Below are positions 22,875 through 32,083 of a DNA stretch of 64,000 nucleotides, one piece after another. The position numbers and the translations under genes were made by a program. Location of the stretch: contig NZ_JAFICD010000008.1 in assembly GCF_017833525.1 (NCBI RefSeq), positions 186,001-250,000 on the forward strand, read 5' to 3'. Source of the stretch: Duganella sp. 1411 (GTDB lineage: Bacteria; Pseudomonadota; Gammaproteobacteria; Burkholderiales; Burkholderiaceae_D). Below the pieces are notes generated by a model, which saw nothing but the letters and a program-made list of their open reading frames with translations, made no database searches and was not told where the DNA came from. The number at the start of each line of letters is the position of its first letter. Position 1 is the first letter of the stretch.

Positions 22875-24869
22875 TTATGCAATGACCAGTTTGACTTTCG
22901 CCACGACGTTCTCCACCGTGAAGCCGAAATGCTTGAACAGCACGCCGGCCGGGGCCGACTCGCCGAAGCTGTCGATGCCGACCACGGCGCCTTCCAGGCC
23001 GACGTATTTGTACCAGAAATCGGTCACGCCGGCCTCGATGGCCACGCGCGGCACGCCTTTGGTCAACACGGCGGCCTTGTAGGCGGCGTCCTGGCGGTCG
23101 AACACGTCGGTCGACGGCATCGACACCACGCGCGCGGCGATGCCCTCGGCGGCCAGCGCCGAGGCGGCGGCCACCGCCAGCTCGACTTCCGAGCCGGTGG
23201 CGATCAGCGTGACCTTGGCGTCGGCCACTTCGCTCAGCACGTAGCCGCCGCGGGCGACGTCGGCGATCTGCTGCGGCGTGCGCTCCTGGTACGGCAGGTT
23301 CTGGCGCGAGAAGATCAGGGTCGACGGACCGTTCTTGCGCTTGACCGCCTCGCCCCACGCCACCGCCGATTCGACGGTGTCGCACGGACGCCAGTTGTCC
23401 AGGTTGGGGATCAGGCGCATCGACGAGATGTGCTCGACCGACTGGTGGGTCGGGCCGTCCTCGCCCAGGCCGATCGAGTCGTGGGTGAACACGAAGATCG
23501 AGCGCAGCTTCATCAGCGCGGCCATGCGCAGCGCGTTGCGGCTGTAGTCGGAGAACGTCAGGAACGTCGCGCCGAACGGGATGTAACCGCCGTGCAGGCT
23601 GATGCCGTTCATGATCGCGCTCATGCCGAATTCGCGCACGCCGTAGTTGACGTGGTTGCCCGGCTTGCCCGAACGCACAGGGATCGATTCCTTCCAGTTG
23701 GTCAGGTTCGAGCTGGTCAGGTCGGCCGAGCCGCCCAGGAATTCCGGCAGCACCGGCGCCAGCGCCTGGATGGCGTTCTGGCTGGCCTTGCGGGTGGCGA
23801 TGTTTTCCTTCTTTTCCACGCAGGCGGCGATGGCGGCGGCCAGCGCGCCGTCGAACGCGGCCGGCAGCTCGCCCTTCATGCGGCGCGTCAGTTCGGCCGC
23901 CTCGGCCGGGAACTTGGCGCTGTAGTCGGCGAACAGCGCGGTCCATGCGGCTTCCTGCTGGGCGCCGGCCGCTTTCGCGTCCCACGCGGTGTAGAGCTCG
24001 GCGGGAATCTCGAACGGCGCCGGGCTCCAGCCGATGTATTCGCGCACGGCGGCGATTTCCTTGTCGCCCAGCGCGGCGCCGTGGACCTTGTCGCCGCCCT
24101 GCAGGTTGGGCGAACCCTTGCCGATGACGGTCTTGCAGCAGATCAGGGTCGGCTTGGTGGCGGTCTTGGCGGCGGCGATCGCGGCCGACACGGCGGCCAC
24201 GTCGTGGCCGTCGACGGCGCGGATCACGTTCCAGCCGTACGCTTCGAAGCGGGCCGGGGTGTCGTCGGTGAACCAGCCCTCGACCTTGCCGTCGATGGAG
24301 ATGCCGTTGTCGTCGTACAGCGCGATCAGCTTGTTCAGGCCCAGGGTGCCGGCCAGCGCGCACACCTCGTGCGAGATGCCTTCCATCAGGCAGCCGTCGC
24401 CGAGGAAGGCGTAGGTGTAGTGGTTGACGACGTCGTAGCCGGGCTTGTTGAATTCATTGGCCAGCAGATACTCGGACAGCGCCATGCCGACCGCGTTGGC
24501 GATGCCCTGGCCCAGCGGGCCGGTGGTCGTTTCCACGCCCGGGGTGACGTCCACTTCCGGGTGGCCCGGGGTTTTCGAATGCATCTGGCGGAACGAACGG
24601 AGGTCGTCCATCGTCACCGCGTAGCCGCTCAGGTGCAGCAGCGCGTAGTGCAGCATCGAGCCGTGGCCGTTGGACAACAGGAAACGGTCGCGGTTGGCCC
24701 ATTTGGGGTTGGCCGGGTTGTGGCTGTAATGGCCACTCCACAGCGCAACGGCGATCTCTGCCATGCCCATCGGCATGCCTGGGTGGCCGGAATTGGCCTT
24801 CTGGACGGCGTCCATTGCCAGCGCGCGGATCGCGTTAGCCATTTGGGTGTGCGGGAGCGTAGTGTTCAT
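22875..24869 (-). CDS. tkt: Transketolase
   Basis: A thiamine-diphosphate enzyme moving two-carbon units between sugar phosphates in the pentose phosphate pathway. The 664-residue length is normal. Visible motifs are the N-terminal [17 protein letters not shown] and [16 protein letters not shown], the GDGCLMEG diphosphate/Mg-binding motif, [17 protein letters not shown] and, in the pyrimidine-binding domain, [15 protein letters not shown]. It is upstream of gap on the same strand. The 232-bp gap to the divergent rsmE holds no other gene that can be supported. Confidence 0.97.
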   Translation of the reverse strand: MNTTLPHTQMANAIRALAMDAVQKANSGHPGMPMGMAEIAVALWSGHYSHNPANPKWANRDRFLLSNGHGSMLHYALLHLSGYAVTMDDLRSFRQMHSKTPGHPEVDVTPGVETTTGPLGQGIANAVGMALSEYLLANEFNKPGYDVVNHYTYAFLGDGCLMEGISHEVCALAGTLGLNKLIALYDDNGISIDGKVEGWFTDDTPARFEAYGWNVIRAVDGHDVAAVSAAIAAAKTATKPTLICCKTVIGKGSPNLQGGDKVHGAALGDKEIAAVREYIGWSPAPFEIPAELYTAWDAKAAGAQQEAAWTALFADYSAKFPAEAAELTRRMKGELPAAFDGALAAAIAACVEKKENIATRKASQNAIQALAPVLPEFLGGSADLTSSNLTNWKESIPVRSGKPGNHVNYGVREFGMSAIMNGISLHGGYIPFGATFLTFSDYSRNALRMAALMKLRSIFVFTHDSIGLGEDGPTHQSVEHISSMRLIPNLDNWRPCDTVESAVAWGEAVKRKNGPSTLIFSRQNLPYQERTPQQIADVARGGYVLSEVADAKVTLIATGSEVELAVAAASALAAEGIAARVVSMPSTDVFDRQDAAYKAAVLTKGVPRVAIEAGVTDFWYKYVGLEGAVVGIDSFGESAPAGVLFKHFGFTVENVVAKVKLVIA

Positions 24870-25101
24870 CGTGTAAGTATGTGCGGGAGGTTTGGAATCC
24901 TGGAGCTGCCAACTGCCGTGCTGCTGAACGCAGTATTCTACCAGAGCCTACCCCGGCGGCCCAAAATTGGCGGATTTGCAACACCCGGCCGGCAAAACCC
25001 GGCGGCGGCGAGGGCGCGGCGTGCGGCCGCCGGCCCAAGTAAGTCACCCGGACGCTGGCGTAGCGACTAAAATTGTCGGTCATCCCAGACCGGACTTTCG
25101 C

Positions 25102-25827
25102 ATGCCCCGCTTTTACATCCCCCAGCCGCTGGCCGTCGGCCAGCTGGTCACCCTGCCCGACCCCGTCGCCCACCACATCCAGGTGCTGCGCCTGGCCGAG
25201 GGCGACCTGGTCACGCTGTTCAACGGCGAGGGCGGCGAATACAGCGCCACCTTGACCCGCATCGAGCGCCGCGGCGCCAGCGTCGAGATCAAGGCGCACC
25301 ACCCGCGCGACATCGAGCTGCCGTTCGCCATCACCCTGGCGCAGGCGCTGCCGGAGGGCAGCAAGATGGACTGGATCATCGAAAAGGCGATCGAGCTGGG
25401 CGTGTCGGGCTTCCAGCCGCTGGCCGCGCAGCGCTGCGTGGTGCGGCTGTCGGCCGAGCGCGCGGAAAAAAAGCTGGGCCACTGGCGCGGCATCATCGAA
25501 TCGGCGTCCGAGCAGAGCGGGCGCAACCGCCTGGCCCGGCTGGCGCCGCTGCAGGACTATAAACAGTGGATCACCCAGCAGGACATGCACCGGCGCATCA
25601 TCCTGACGCCGCGCGCGCAGCAGTCGCTGCCGGACTGGGCGCGCCACCAGGGGCCGCAGGCGGTCACGCTGGTGATCGGCCCGGAGGGCGGCCTGAGCGA
25701 GCAGGAGGAAGAGGCCGCGCTGCGCCACGGCGCGCTGGCGCTGGCGATGGGGCCGCGCATCCTGCGCACCGAGACGGCGGCGCTGGCGGCCGTCGGCGCG
25801 CTCAGCGCGATCTGGGGCGGCATGTAA
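25102..25827 (+). CDS. rsmE: 16S rRNA (uracil-1498-N3)-methyltransferase
   Basis: RsmE methylates U1498 of 16S rRNA in the assembled small subunit, using S-adenosylmethionine. The 241-residue protein has the N-terminal PUA-like part (MPRFYIPQPLAVGQ, DPVAHHIQVLRL) and a C-terminal SPOUT knot with LVIGPEGGLSEQE and GPRILRTETAALAA. The frame is open far upstream, but the ATG at 25102 is the family start. It is followed by a separate promoter region for the flavodoxin gene. Confidence 0.95.
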   Translation: MPRFYIPQPLAVGQLVTLPDPVAHHIQVLRLAEGDLVTLFNGEGGEYSATLTRIERRGASVEIKAHHPRDIELPFAITLAQALPEGSKMDWIIEKAIELGVSGFQPLAAQRCVVRLSAERAEKKLGHWRGIIESASEQSGRNRLARLAPLQDYKQWITQQDMHRRIILTPRAQQSLPDWARHQGPQAVTLVIGPEGGLSEQEEEAALRHGALALAMGPRILRTETAALAAVGALSAIWGGM

Positions 25828-25836
25828 CCCCTACCT

Positions 25837-25856
25837 TTTGGTGAGTATTTACCAAA
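25837..25856. promoter_or_regulatory. 20-bp palindrome overlapping a -35 box, candidate operator of the flavodoxin gene
   Basis: TTTGGT (25837-25842) and ACCAAA (25851-25856) flank GAGTATTT. TTTACC at 25848-25853 and TAATCT at 25872-25877 are 18 bp apart and could be the -35 and -10 elements, so a bound protein would block them. No named regulator can be assigned. Confidence 0.4.
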
Positions 25857-25912
25857 CGCCCGCGCATCGACTAATCTATGGCTTCCGTTTAACTTTTTAT
25901 TGAAGAGGCCAC

Positions 25913-26464
25913 ATGAGCAAAATCGTCATCGTCTATCACTCCGGTTATGGACATACCAAACGTGTTGCGGAATACGTCAGTGAAGGTGCCGGTGGCGAAT
26001 TGCTGGCGATCGACGCCGAGGGCAACCTGCCCGACGGCGGCTGGGAAAAACTGGCCGCGGCCGACGCCATCATCTTCGGCACGCCGACCTATATGGGCGG
26101 CCCCAGCTGGCAGTTCAAGAAATTCGCCGACGCCAGCTCCAAGGTCTGGTTCGGCAGCGGCTGGAAGGACAAGGTCTTCGGCGGCTTCACCAACAGCGCC
26201 AGCTTCAGCGGCGACAAGCAAAACACCCTGGTCTACCTGAACACGCTGGCCTCGCAGCACGGCGGCATCTGGGTCAGCCTCGGCATGCTGCCGTCCAACA
26301 CCAAGGCCGCCCAGCGCACCGACCTGAACAACATCGGCGGCTCGGTCGGCGCCATGGCGCAATCGCCGTCGGACGCCGGCGTCGATGAAATCCCGCAAGG
26401 CGACCTCGACACCGCCAAGGCCTACGGCGCCCGCGTCGCCGGCATCGCCGCGCGCCTGAAGTAA
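25913..26464 (+). CDS. Flavodoxin-fold NAD(P)H:quinone oxidoreductase-like protein (WrbA-like)
   Basis: A 183-residue cytoplasmic flavoprotein. The N-terminal IVIVYHSGYGHTKRVAEYV is the FMN phosphate-binding loop of flavodoxins, and IIFGTPTYMGGPSWQFKKF with FGGFTNSASFSGDKQNTL are typical of the NADPH-dependent FMN reductase/WrbA group. It probably reduces quinones or nitro-compounds with two electrons as protection against redox stress. It is shorter than E. coli WrbA by about 15 residues and lacks the exact WrbA signature, so the family name only is given. A palindrome sits on its promoter and a terminator follows. Confidence 0.85.
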   Translation: MSKIVIVYHSGYGHTKRVAEYVSEGAGGELLAIDAEGNLPDGGWEKLAAADAIIFGTPTYMGGPSWQFKKFADASSKVWFGSGWKDKVFGGFTNSASFSGDKQNTLVYLNTLASQHGGIWVSLGMLPSNTKAAQRTDLNNIGGSVGAMAQSPSDAGVDEIPQGDLDTAKAYGARVAGIAARLK

Positions 26465-26485
26465 GCCGGCTGGCACCGCCGCCCC

Positions 26486-26522
26486 ACCCGCGCGCGCCGC
26501 CAGGCCGCGCGGGTTTTTTTTT
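26486..26522 (+). terminator. Rho-independent terminator after the flavodoxin gene
   Basis: The stem ACCCGCGCG / CGCGCGGGT encloses a GC-rich loop and runs into nine T residues. Confidence 0.88.
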
Positions 26523-26602
26523 GTCGGCAAGGCGCGGCGGGCGGGCTATAATTTTTCTTCTGGCAACCGCCAGTTTCCACCATAAAAGAAAAGAGGCCGC
26601 CC

Positions 26603-27883
26603 ATGGCTGACCCCGAAATCGCGATCCTGGAAGCGGCCGCCGTCCAGGCCGCCAAAGCCGGCAAGGAGGAGGACGCCGCGCGCCTGTGGGCGCGCCTGCT
26701 CGAGCTGGCGCCGGCGCACGCGCCGGCCCTGTCGGCGCTGGGCAGGCGCGCCTTCCGCCACGGCGACCACGCCACCGCCCGCCTGGCCTTCGAGCGCCTG
26801 GTGCGCGCCGACCAGGACGATCCGCAAAATTGGATCAGCCTGGCGCTGGCGTGCCAGGCGCAAAAGGACGAGCAGGCCGAGGAAACGGCGATCCACAACG
26901 CGCTGGTGGCCGATCCGTCCAACATGGTGGCGCTGATCCTGCGCGCCAACCTGCTCGAGCGCCACGGCAAGACGCACCAGTCGGCCAAGGTGTACGGCGC
27001 CGTGGCCCAGGTGGCGCCGCCGCTGGAGCGGCTCGAACCGGGCCTGCGCACCGCCGTCGAACACGCCCGCCACTATGTCGACAACTACCAGGCCGGGTTC
27101 GGCCGCTTCCTCGACGGCTTCCTCGAGCAGCAATACCGGCAGCACGCCGGCGCGGACCTGGGCCGCTTCCGCGAATCGATCGACATCATGGTCGGACGCA
27201 AGCGCCGCTACGAGTCCGAGTCGATGCTGTACCACTACCCCGGCCTGCTACCGCAAGCGTTCCTGCCGCGCGCCGACTTCCCGTGGCTGGACGCGATCGA
27301 GGCCGGCACCGACGCCATCCGCGACGAGTTCCTGCGGGTGCTGGAAGCCGAACAAGACTTCGTGCCCTACCTGACCTATCCGGACGACGTGCCGCACAAC
27401 CAGTTCGCCGAACTGAACAACTCGCCGCGCTGGAGCGCCTTCCACCTGCTCAAGGACGGCGCGCCGGTGGACGGCAACGCCGCCCGCTGCCCGCGCACGA
27501 TGGCCTTGCTGGGCCAGGCGCCGCAGCCCGACCAGCCCGGCCGCACGCCGACCGCGATGTTCTCGCTGCTCAAGCCCAAGACGCGCATCCCGCCGCACGT
27601 CGGCGTCAGCAACGCCCGCCTGGTGACCCACCTGCCGCTGATCGTGCCGCCCGGTTGCGGCTTCCGCGTCGGCAACGAAACGCGCCAGTGGGTGCCGGGC
27701 CGGGCCTGGGTGTTCGACGACACCATCCAGCACGAGGCGTGGAACGACAGCGACCAGCTGCGCGTGGTGCTGATCTTCGACATCTGGCATCCGCAGCTGT
27801 CGACGGCCGAGCGCGAGATGATCACCGCGCTCACGCGCGGCATCAACGATTTCCGCCAGCAGCAAGGCGGCTTCGACCTCTGA
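26603..27883 (+). CDS. TPR protein with C-terminal aspartyl/asparaginyl beta-hydroxylase domain
   Basis: A 426-residue two-part protein. About 160 N-terminal residues are alpha-helical repeats of the TPR type (for example AARLWARLLELAPAHAPALS and ARLAFERLVRADQDDPQNW). The remainder is an aspartyl/asparaginyl beta-hydroxylase (LpxO/AspH-like) cupin, with RIPPHVGVSNARLVTHLPL and FDDTIQHEAWN carrying the histidines that bind Fe(II) and the 2-oxoglutarate site. Such enzymes hydroxylate Asp/Asn side chains or lipid A acyl chains; the TPR part suggests a protein substrate, but this is inference. AAGAGG precedes the ATG. It is convergent with the next receptor. Confidence 0.88.
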   Translation: MADPEIAILEAAAVQAAKAGKEEDAARLWARLLELAPAHAPALSALGRRAFRHGDHATARLAFERLVRADQDDPQNWISLALACQAQKDEQAEETAIHNALVADPSNMVALILRANLLERHGKTHQSAKVYGAVAQVAPPLERLEPGLRTAVEHARHYVDNYQAGFGRFLDGFLEQQYRQHAGADLGRFRESIDIMVGRKRRYESESMLYHYPGLLPQAFLPRADFPWLDAIEAGTDAIRDEFLRVLEAEQDFVPYLTYPDDVPHNQFAELNNSPRWSAFHLLKDGAPVDGNAARCPRTMALLGQAPQPDQPGRTPTAMFSLLKPKTRIPPHVGVSNARLVTHLPLIVPPGCGFRVGNETRQWVPGRAWVFDDTIQHEAWNDSDQLRVVLIFDIWHPQLSTAEREMITALTRGINDFRQQQGGFDL

Positions 27884-27895
27884 CGGCGCGCCAAA

Positions 27896-27925
27896 AAAAA
27901 ACGGCGAACCGAGGTTCGCCGTTTT
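27896..27925. terminator. Bidirectional terminator between hydroxylase and receptor
   Basis: AACGGCGAACC (27900-27910) pairs with GGTTCGCCGTT (27913-27923); an A-run precedes and a T-run follows, so both convergent genes can end here. Confidence 0.88.
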
Positions 27926-27943
27926 GATTGATACCGGTTGCGA

Positions 27944-30856
27944 TTAGAAGCGCGCGGTCAAGCTCATGAAGATCTTGCGGCCGAGGGCGTCGTACATCGA
28001 TGGGAACGTGTTGGCGTTACCCACGCCGGTGCCGGCCGAGGCGGTCAGCGGAGGATCCTTGTCGAACAGGTTGTTGATACCCGCCGTCAGCGAAATCTTC
28101 TTGGTCAGCGCGTAGCTGGCGGCGAAGTCGATGTAGCTGCGCGCGCCCAGCGTGCTTTCAACCGGGAACACGGTGCCCTTGATCAGCGGGTTGTCGCTGG
28201 TCTTTTCCAGGTCCACTTCCTTGAAGTAGCGCCAGGTCAGCGCCAGGTCGGCCTGCCATGGGGTGTTCCAGTTCAGGCGCAGCTTGTGACGCCATTTCGG
28301 ACGGGCCTGGCCGCACTTGCCGGCGCCGTTGTACAGGCCGGCGCAATCGTAGGAACCTTCGCCCGGCATTTCTTCGACCTCGAAGCTCTTCAGGTAGGTG
28401 CCGTTCATGACCACACCCATGCGGCCGTAGGCGCCGATCTTCTGGTCGTAGCTGAAGCCCAGGTCCAGGCCCTTGGTGCGCAGGCTGCCGATGTTGGTGT
28501 TGGTGCCGATGATCGACGCTTCCGGCAGCAGCCACAGCGTGCCCAGGCGGTCGCGCGTGATCTGCGAGCAGAAGGCGGCGTCGCCGGTCTCCAGGCACTT
28601 GCTCAGCGTCGTCGTCGGGCTGACGTTGCTGATGGTGTCGTCGACCTTGATGTCGAAGTAGTCCGCGGTCAAGGTCAGGTTGCGCATCGGCGCGATGACC
28701 AGGCCCAGCGTGTTCGACTTCGAGGTTTCCGGCTTCAGGTTCGGGTTGCCGCCGGCCAGGTAGTTGTATTGGCCGGCCGGGCTGTCCTGGATATTGCCGT
28801 ACTGGGCGGCGGTCACGCCGGTGCGGGCGCATTGCGCCAAGGTGGCGGTCGGCTTGGTGCCGGCGCATGGATCTTCGTCGTTGTCGTACAGGTTGTTACC
28901 CGCTGGCGAGAACAGCTCGATGATGTTCGGCGCGCGCACGGCTTTTTGATGCGAAGCACGGACCTTGACCATCGCCATCGGCTGCCATTCCAGGCCCAGG
29001 CCGTAGGTGTTGGCCGACACGCCGGTGTCGATCTTGGTGTGGCGGAACGACAGGTTGGTCGACAGCAGTTCGGCGAACGGCTTGTCTTCCAGCAGCGGCA
29101 CGCGCAGTTCGCCGAAGATGTCCTTGACGACGTAGCGGCCCTTGACCGGGCTCACCGGACCGCCAGCACCGTCGAGGTCGAAGTTCTGCGACGGACCGTC
29201 GGGATTGAGCTCGATCTGTTCGACACGGCGCTCGGCGCCGAACGACACGCCCACGCCGCTCTTGGTGCCGGGCACCTTGATGCCGTACTCGCCCAGGTCG
29301 GCGCCGATGGTGCCGCTCTGGACTTGTTGCTGCGTATAGCCGAACTGCTGGCCGGGGATCTGGATGTAAGCCAATTGCTCGGGGGTGACCGCGCCCAGCG
29401 CCCATGGATTGTACGGCACGCATTTCGGGTCGGTGCCGGCCACGGTGGCGGCGCAGGTGGCCACGCCGTTGACGTTGACCACGTCCAGCGCCTTGGCGCC
29501 GCGCTCTTTCGAGAAGTAGTTGTCCGAGCTGCCCGAGAAGCGCACTTTCGACGTCTGCGCGTACACGTCGTAGGACCACTTGCCCACTTCGCCCTTGGCG
29601 CCGAACAGCATGCGGTACGAGGTGTTGGTGAACAGCGCATCGCGGCCGCCGCCTTCGACGTTGCGGCGCTGGATGACGACGTCGGTCGAGTCGCCCGGCG
29701 CGAACAGGCTCATGGCGTTGCGCATGGCCGGGGTCAGCATCGGATTGTCGTACTTGATGTTGTAGACGTTGCCGAACAGGCCGCCCGGGGCGATCTGCGC
29801 GTCGCTCTTGTCGTCGTGGAAGGCGAAGTTGCTGTACACACGCAGCTTGTCGGTCACGTCGTAACGGGCCGACGCGGCCACGCCATAGCGTTCGTCCGGA
29901 CGCTGCAGGTGGTTGATCGGGCCGAAGTTGTAGGCGTCCAGGTTGCCGTTGTAGAGGCGCGGGTCGCCCGAGGCGGTGGTGGTGTAGACGGTGTTGGTCT
30001 TGGTGTTGGTGAAGCGGCCGGTGGCGTTGGTGCCCGAGCCGCCGCAGGCGAAGCCGGCGGCCGACGCGGACAGCGAGCAGGCGCTGAAGTCACGCTCCGA
30101 TTGCAGCAGGGCGTCGTCTTTTTTGTAGCTGAAGAACAGGGTGGCGTTACCCTTGCCGTCGGCGAAGTTACCACCGATGAGCAGCGAGGCGTCCTTGGAA
30201 CGGCCGTCGAAGCGCTTGTTGTCCGGAACGGCGAACTGGCTCGGGTTGGTGGCCGCGCGCTTGGCGACGATGTCGGCCACGCCGCGCGGGTTGTTCTGCT
30301 GATGGTTGTAGCCACTGCCGTTCAGTTCGACCTGCACGCCTTCGAAACTGTCGTTCATGATGAAGTTGACCACGCCGGCCACCGCGTCGGCACCGTAGAC
30401 GGCGCCGGCGCCGCCGGTCATCACTTCCACCCGCTTGATCAGCGCCGAGGGAATTTGGTTCAAGTCGGCGGCCGAGGTGCCGGGCGAGCCGGCCGGCATG
30501 CGGCGGCCGTCGACCAGCACCAGGGTGCGGTTGTCGCCCAGGCCGCGCAAGTTCACGGTCGCGGTGCCGGTGGCGCCGTTGACGACGTTGCCCGATTGCG
30601 AAGCGAACACCTGCGGCAGGTTGTTGAGCAGGCTCTCAACGTTGCGCACGCCGTCGATCTTGATGTCCTTCGATCCGAGCACGACCATCGGGCTGATGCC
30701 GTCGGTGTTCAGGGTCGGGATGCGCGAACCGGTCACTTCAACCTTTTGCATCGCCTCGGGGGCGGCTTCCTGCGCGGTGGCGGCTTGCATACCCAGCGCG
30801 AGGCCGCTGACGAACATCACGCGGATCGAGCGAGACAGTACTGTTTCCTTGATCAT
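27944..30856 (-). CDS. TonB-dependent receptor
   Basis: A 970-residue outer-membrane receptor. The signal peptide MIKETVLSRSIRVMFVSGLA (cleavage near ATA) shares its first residues with three other receptors here. MQKVEVTGSRIP, the plug with NLRGLGDNRTLVLVDGRR and GGAGAVYGADAVAGVVNFI, and a barrel ending SLTARF follow. Several Cys pairs in extracellular loops suggest loop disulfides. Spacing of AAGGG to the ATG is acceptable. The upstream 500 bp are AT-rich and contain a small open frame of doubtful status. No transport partner or regulator is adjacent and the ligand is unknown. Confidence 0.95.
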   Translation of the reverse strand: MIKETVLSRSIRVMFVSGLALGMQAATAQEAAPEAMQKVEVTGSRIPTLNTDGISPMVVLGSKDIKIDGVRNVESLLNNLPQVFASQSGNVVNGATGTATVNLRGLGDNRTLVLVDGRRMPAGSPGTSAADLNQIPSALIKRVEVMTGGAGAVYGADAVAGVVNFIMNDSFEGVQVELNGSGYNHQQNNPRGVADIVAKRAATNPSQFAVPDNKRFDGRSKDASLLIGGNFADGKGNATLFFSYKKDDALLQSERDFSACSLSASAAGFACGGSGTNATGRFTNTKTNTVYTTTASGDPRLYNGNLDAYNFGPINHLQRPDERYGVAASARYDVTDKLRVYSNFAFHDDKSDAQIAPGGLFGNVYNIKYDNPMLTPAMRNAMSLFAPGDSTDVVIQRRNVEGGGRDALFTNTSYRMLFGAKGEVGKWSYDVYAQTSKVRFSGSSDNYFSKERGAKALDVVNVNGVATCAATVAGTDPKCVPYNPWALGAVTPEQLAYIQIPGQQFGYTQQQVQSGTIGADLGEYGIKVPGTKSGVGVSFGAERRVEQIELNPDGPSQNFDLDGAGGPVSPVKGRYVVKDIFGELRVPLLEDKPFAELLSTNLSFRHTKIDTGVSANTYGLGLEWQPMAMVKVRASHQKAVRAPNIIELFSPAGNNLYDNDEDPCAGTKPTATLAQCARTGVTAAQYGNIQDSPAGQYNYLAGGNPNLKPETSKSNTLGLVIAPMRNLTLTADYFDIKVDDTISNVSPTTTLSKCLETGDAAFCSQITRDRLGTLWLLPEASIIGTNTNIGSLRTKGLDLGFSYDQKIGAYGRMGVVMNGTYLKSFEVEEMPGEGSYDCAGLYNGAGKCGQARPKWRHKLRLNWNTPWQADLALTWRYFKEVDLEKTSDNPLIKGTVFPVESTLGARSYIDFAASYALTKKISLTAGINNLFDKDPPLTASAGTGVGNANTFPSMYDALGRKIFMSLTARF

Positions 30857-32083
30857 TATATTGAATTCCCTTGGTGTGTTTATTAGACGTTTTCCTGCAT
30901 CTTTTGAACGACGAGTAAAACGACCCTTTTATTTTTTAAGCATTGATAGTCTGGATAAAACCATTCAATACTGCCCTGCTCTTTCAAAACCTTTTCACTG
31001 CCGGTGGCAAAGTCCGGGAAAGGATCATGGGCGAATAATCCTGAACTTTGCCGCCATTCATAAAAACATAGCAGCTCGGCCATTGTCAATGAACCTGAAG
31101 GCGGGCCGGGGCGGCCGCCGCGCGGACATTTTCGCGCGCACCAATTTGGGGCACCGGTTCGAGCCATCGCTCAGGGAGGAATTTTATTGTCAATGAGACA
31201 TCTTTTGGACTTGTATCGTCTTCACAACAACGCGCACCGGAATCGGGAGAAATATTTTTATTTAGGCATCTTTAATGTTTTTTTTGATAATTTTCATTTC
31301 ACTAAAAAACAACAAAAAAGCTATTCTGCCAAGCTTTCCACTCGGAAGTAATGTGGCTGCCGGGGTTTGCACCAAAAGGCGCCGGCGTCAAGCCCGCGCC
31401 GCAGAAAATCAAGGGTTGCCACTTCATTCGCAAAACAAAGAACATCGAAAACCGCGCATCGCCGACGCCGCGCGCGCGTAATGTTGGTAGTTGCCGCGCC
31501 GCCGGCTTCGGCGCACGAGCGCGCCGGCCGTATAAAACGCGGACGGCGGCCAAAGTGGTGCAAGTCGCCTTTTAGCAACAAACGCCGTCGTTGTCGCCAC
31601 ACAAACCATTTCTTAATCGCAACGTTTAGATTTTGACAAAGCGCTATCTTGCTTGCCCGATGGAATGAGAATCGGGTGCGGAAAACCGCGGCCCGGCCAT
31701 GCGCGGGATGCGCGGAATAAATAGCGTTGAAATATACGCGCGCATCGAATGAATATATCGAAAGCGCCGGCGGGACCATGCGCGATATTATCCAGCGCGC
31801 TATCGGCGGGCCGCGCCATATAATCGCGGCGGCCGCCGGCGGCCTTAACGGCGCGCGCCGCGGCGGCCGCTCCCTGAACTTAATATTCTATAAGCGGGCT
31901 CGCGGCGTTTTATATTTCCCACAAGCGCGATCGGCCGCATTTCAACAGGCGCAGCGGCCCCCGCAAGCTGCATCCGGCCGGCAATATTGGTAAAATACGG
32001 GCTTACACGGGCCGGGCCCCGGGCCACGCCCGCGCCGGACCGCCGACCATGGCGCCTAGACAGCGCCCGCCGAGGAATCGATC
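30857..32083. other. 1.2 kb region without a convincing gene
   Basis: The left half (to about 31340) is much more AT-rich than the rest of the window. It holds a 66-codon minus-strand frame (30883-31083, MAELLCFYEWRQ...QENV) ending 26 bp before the receptor; its third-position GC is only about half and its ribosome site is weak, so it is not called as a gene. The right half alternates AT-rich words with dense GC palindromes (GGCGCGCGCC near 31851, GCGGCCGC near 31864). A possible extended -10 (TGGTAAAAT, ending near 31995) could serve the oxidoreductase that starts at 32084. No RNA gene or mobile-element remnant was recognised. Confidence 0.6.

Noticed and set aside
27938-30886. Nearly 1000-codon plus-strand frame opposite the receptor
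   Set aside because: Composition is Val/Ala/Gly/Arg/His-rich without any recognisable domain; the minus-strand frame has full receptor motifs.
30883-31167. 94-codon minus-strand frame upstream of a receptor
   Set aside because: The first part is arginine/proline-rich noise; only the last 66 codons look protein-like, with a weak ribosome site. Kept as a finding, not called as a gene.
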